Made by a program: the position numbers and the translations under genes
Assembly (NCBI GenBank): GCA_028679775.1
Contig: JAJRAX010000149.1
Coordinates: forward strand, 1-6,954
Reading direction: 5' to 3'
DNA length: 6,954 bases
From: Methanothrix sp.
Lineage (GTDB): Archaea > Halobacteriota > Methanosarcinia > Methanotrichales > Methanotrichaceae
Shown here: in pieces, positions 6,191-6,954 of the stretch
How the letters are laid out: every line of letters starts with the position of its first letter
How positions within the stretch are numbered: position 1 is the first letter of the stretch
The notes under the pieces: model-generated
What the model saw: the letters and a program-made list of their open reading frames with translations, nothing else
Database searches by the model: none
What the model was told of the DNA's origin: nothing

Positions 6191-6782
6191 AGGCAAAGCA
6201 ATGGCAGGCATTCGAACTGACGCGAAAACGGTCTCCGCGGCGGACGGAAACGATAGAACGCTGGCCCAGGCGGTCCAGGAGGTGCAGAGCCAGCTCATGC
6301 CCTTGCGACAGGGCGAGTTCTCCGCAAATATGGATAAGGTCTCGGTCTACGTCCAGTCAGCCGCCAATAGCAAAGAGCCAAAAACTCTCACCAACTTCAT
6401 CCGTTTCGCTCGTCTCAACCTGGACGCGGCCCTTACACGGGCTCTCGAAAAACTGGTCTACCGGCCTCGCCTGGCCAGCAAGACAGACGAGCACAAAAAA
6501 TCTGTGGCTCTGCAAAAGACCTTCGACAGGCTCGATGATCCTGCCAGAGCAATGCTTGAGCACTATAAATCCAGCTCAGATCCACTCAACAAGTATCTGG
6601 TGGCTGGGCCCTGGGGGCACGAGTACCTGAGAAAGAGGGGCATCGATATCGAGGAGTACGATAGAGAGCTCACTACGATCCTGGGCTGCGAGGAGACCGC
6701 AGCAGGGAAGATAGTGCTGGGGTACGCGGAGCTGAGAAGGGCAATCGATAGGGTTGAAGCGACTGCGGTCCAGGAGCCGTAG
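6162..6782 (+). CDS. Hypothetical protein, mostly helical
   Basis: I do not recognise this 206-codon gene. The predicted product is soluble, charged and mostly helical, with no signal peptide, membrane segment or obvious catalytic motif. Its single Cys is in LGCEET (174-179). The most structured-looking stretch is DPLNKYLVAGPWGHEYL (140-156), where Gly, Pro and Trp suggest a conserved loop; RALEKLVYRPRL (93-104) is basic. The start is uncertain. GTG 6162 overlaps the lysA stop by 7 bp and has GAGG five bases upstream (6153-6156); GTG 6177 and ATG 6201 are alternatives. ATG 6201 would give 193 residues and drop the repeat-encoded VSQAVVSQA, which looks unlike conserved protein. Orientation and overlap suggest co-transcription with lysA, but no lysine-pathway role can be read. 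Codon use resembles the neighbours and the frame stays open for 621 bp, so a real gene is likely. Confidence 0.75.
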   Translation: MVSQAVVSQAGKAMAGIRTDAKTVSAADGNDRTLAQAVQEVQSQLMPLRQGEFSANMDKVSVYVQSAANSKEPKTLTNFIRFARLNLDAALTRALEKLVYRPRLASKTDEHKKSVALQKTFDRLDDPARAMLEHYKSSSDPLNKYLVAGPWGHEYLRKRGIDIEEYDRELTTILGCEETAAGKIVLGYAELRRAIDRVEATAVQEP

Positions 6783-6796
6783 TAATTGAGATATCA

Positions 6797-6863
6797 GGTT
6801 CTTCGCTATTTCCTGTGGGTTAACTTGAGCCGGCTCTTCGCGATTTCCTATGACTAACCTGAG
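6797..6863 (+). repeat. Imperfect direct repeat, two copies, 35-bp period
   Basis: Copy one (6797-6829) and copy two (6832-6863) share TCTTCGC, then ATTTCCT, then TG, then TAAC-TGAG, with a few substitutions and one 1-bp length difference. No coding potential is seen. It could be a degenerate intergenic repeat or a doubled regulator site. Confidence 0.65.
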
Positions 6864-6894
6864 GTTACTATAGCTTTTAAGTTATTGGTTAGTC
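6852..6894. promoter_or_regulatory. Nested palindromes around a TATA-like sequence
   Basis: TAACCT-G-AGGTTA (6855-6867) is a perfect 13-bp palindrome. GACTAACC (6852-6859) and GGTTAGTC (6887-6894) form a perfect 8-bp inverted repeat around 27 bp. Between them lies CTATAGCTTTTAAG (6868-6881), a weak TATA-like stretch. It could be an operator-promoter for a plus-strand gene beyond the window. Confidence 0.35.
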
Positions 6895-6954
6895 GCTCTG
6901 TGCGTACTCTGTGAACTTTGTGGCGGACGCGCCGTTAGCCACTGGTTATAGCCA

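Larger units (their letters stand above)
6783..6954. other. Non-coding right end with short repeats and dyads
   Basis: No convincing ORF is seen in these 172 bases. They contain an imperfect direct repeat, a 13-bp palindrome, an 8-bp inverted repeat, four GGTTA words (6818, 6863, 6887, 6944) and a doubled CTCTGTG (near 6896 and 6908). The density of short symmetric motifs suits a regulatory region of a gene to the right of the window or a degenerate dispersed repeat. Confidence 0.6.

Noticed and set aside
1..6954. CRISPR array, insertion sequence, toxin-antitoxin pair or defence cluster
   Set aside because: No regularly spaced repeats, transposase motifs, terminal inverted repeats or recognisable defence effectors were found; only the cut ATPase is accessory-like.

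Overview
This window looks like chromosomal DNA from a euryarchaeal methanogen. An archaeal RIO2 kinase, an archaea-specific DUF460 (COG2433) protein and a diaminopimelate-pathway LysA occur with GTG/TTG starts, GGAGG-like ribosome binding sites and TATA-type promoter candidates. The style of the proteins and the moderate-to-high G+C fit Methanothrix (Methanosaeta) or a relative, but that genus call is from recall and is moderate at best.

Layout. At the left edge (1-608, minus) lies the N-terminal part of a P-loop ATPase, cut by the window end and visibly more A+T-rich than the rest. A 78-bp gap (609-686) holds a hairpin plus T-rich run, which may end the upstream transcript, and a TATA box very close to the ATPase start. 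Positions 687-4787 carry a tight minus-strand cluster, transcribed in the order isocitrate dehydrogenase family (icd-like), RIO2 kinase, DUF460 protein. The gaps are 25 bp and 2 bp, so co-transcription is likely and RIO2/DUF460 translation is probably coupled. A divergent intergenic region of about 100 bp (4788-4884) separates this cluster from plus-strand lysA (4885-6168). It contains a 25-bp dyad whose one arm is the ribosome binding site of the icd-like gene. A 206-codon hypothetical gene follows lysA with a short overlap at a 15-bp tandem duplication. The right end (6783-6954) is non-coding and rich in short repeats and dyads.

Functional reading. The icd-like enzyme makes 2-oxoglutarate for glutamate synthesis and LysA makes lysine from meso-diaminopimelate, so the divergent pair links two amino-acid supply steps and may share regulation. 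RIO2 acts in late small-subunit ribosome maturation. The DUF460 protein directly coupled to it carries an RNase H-like domain with its acidic residues in place, and apparently a second, diverged copy at its N-terminus. That protein is the most interesting object here: a probable nuclease of unknown substrate tied by operon position to ribosome biogenesis. I do not see a defence island, CRISPR array, insertion sequence, tRNA or rRNA gene. The truncated ATPase is the only accessory-looking gene.
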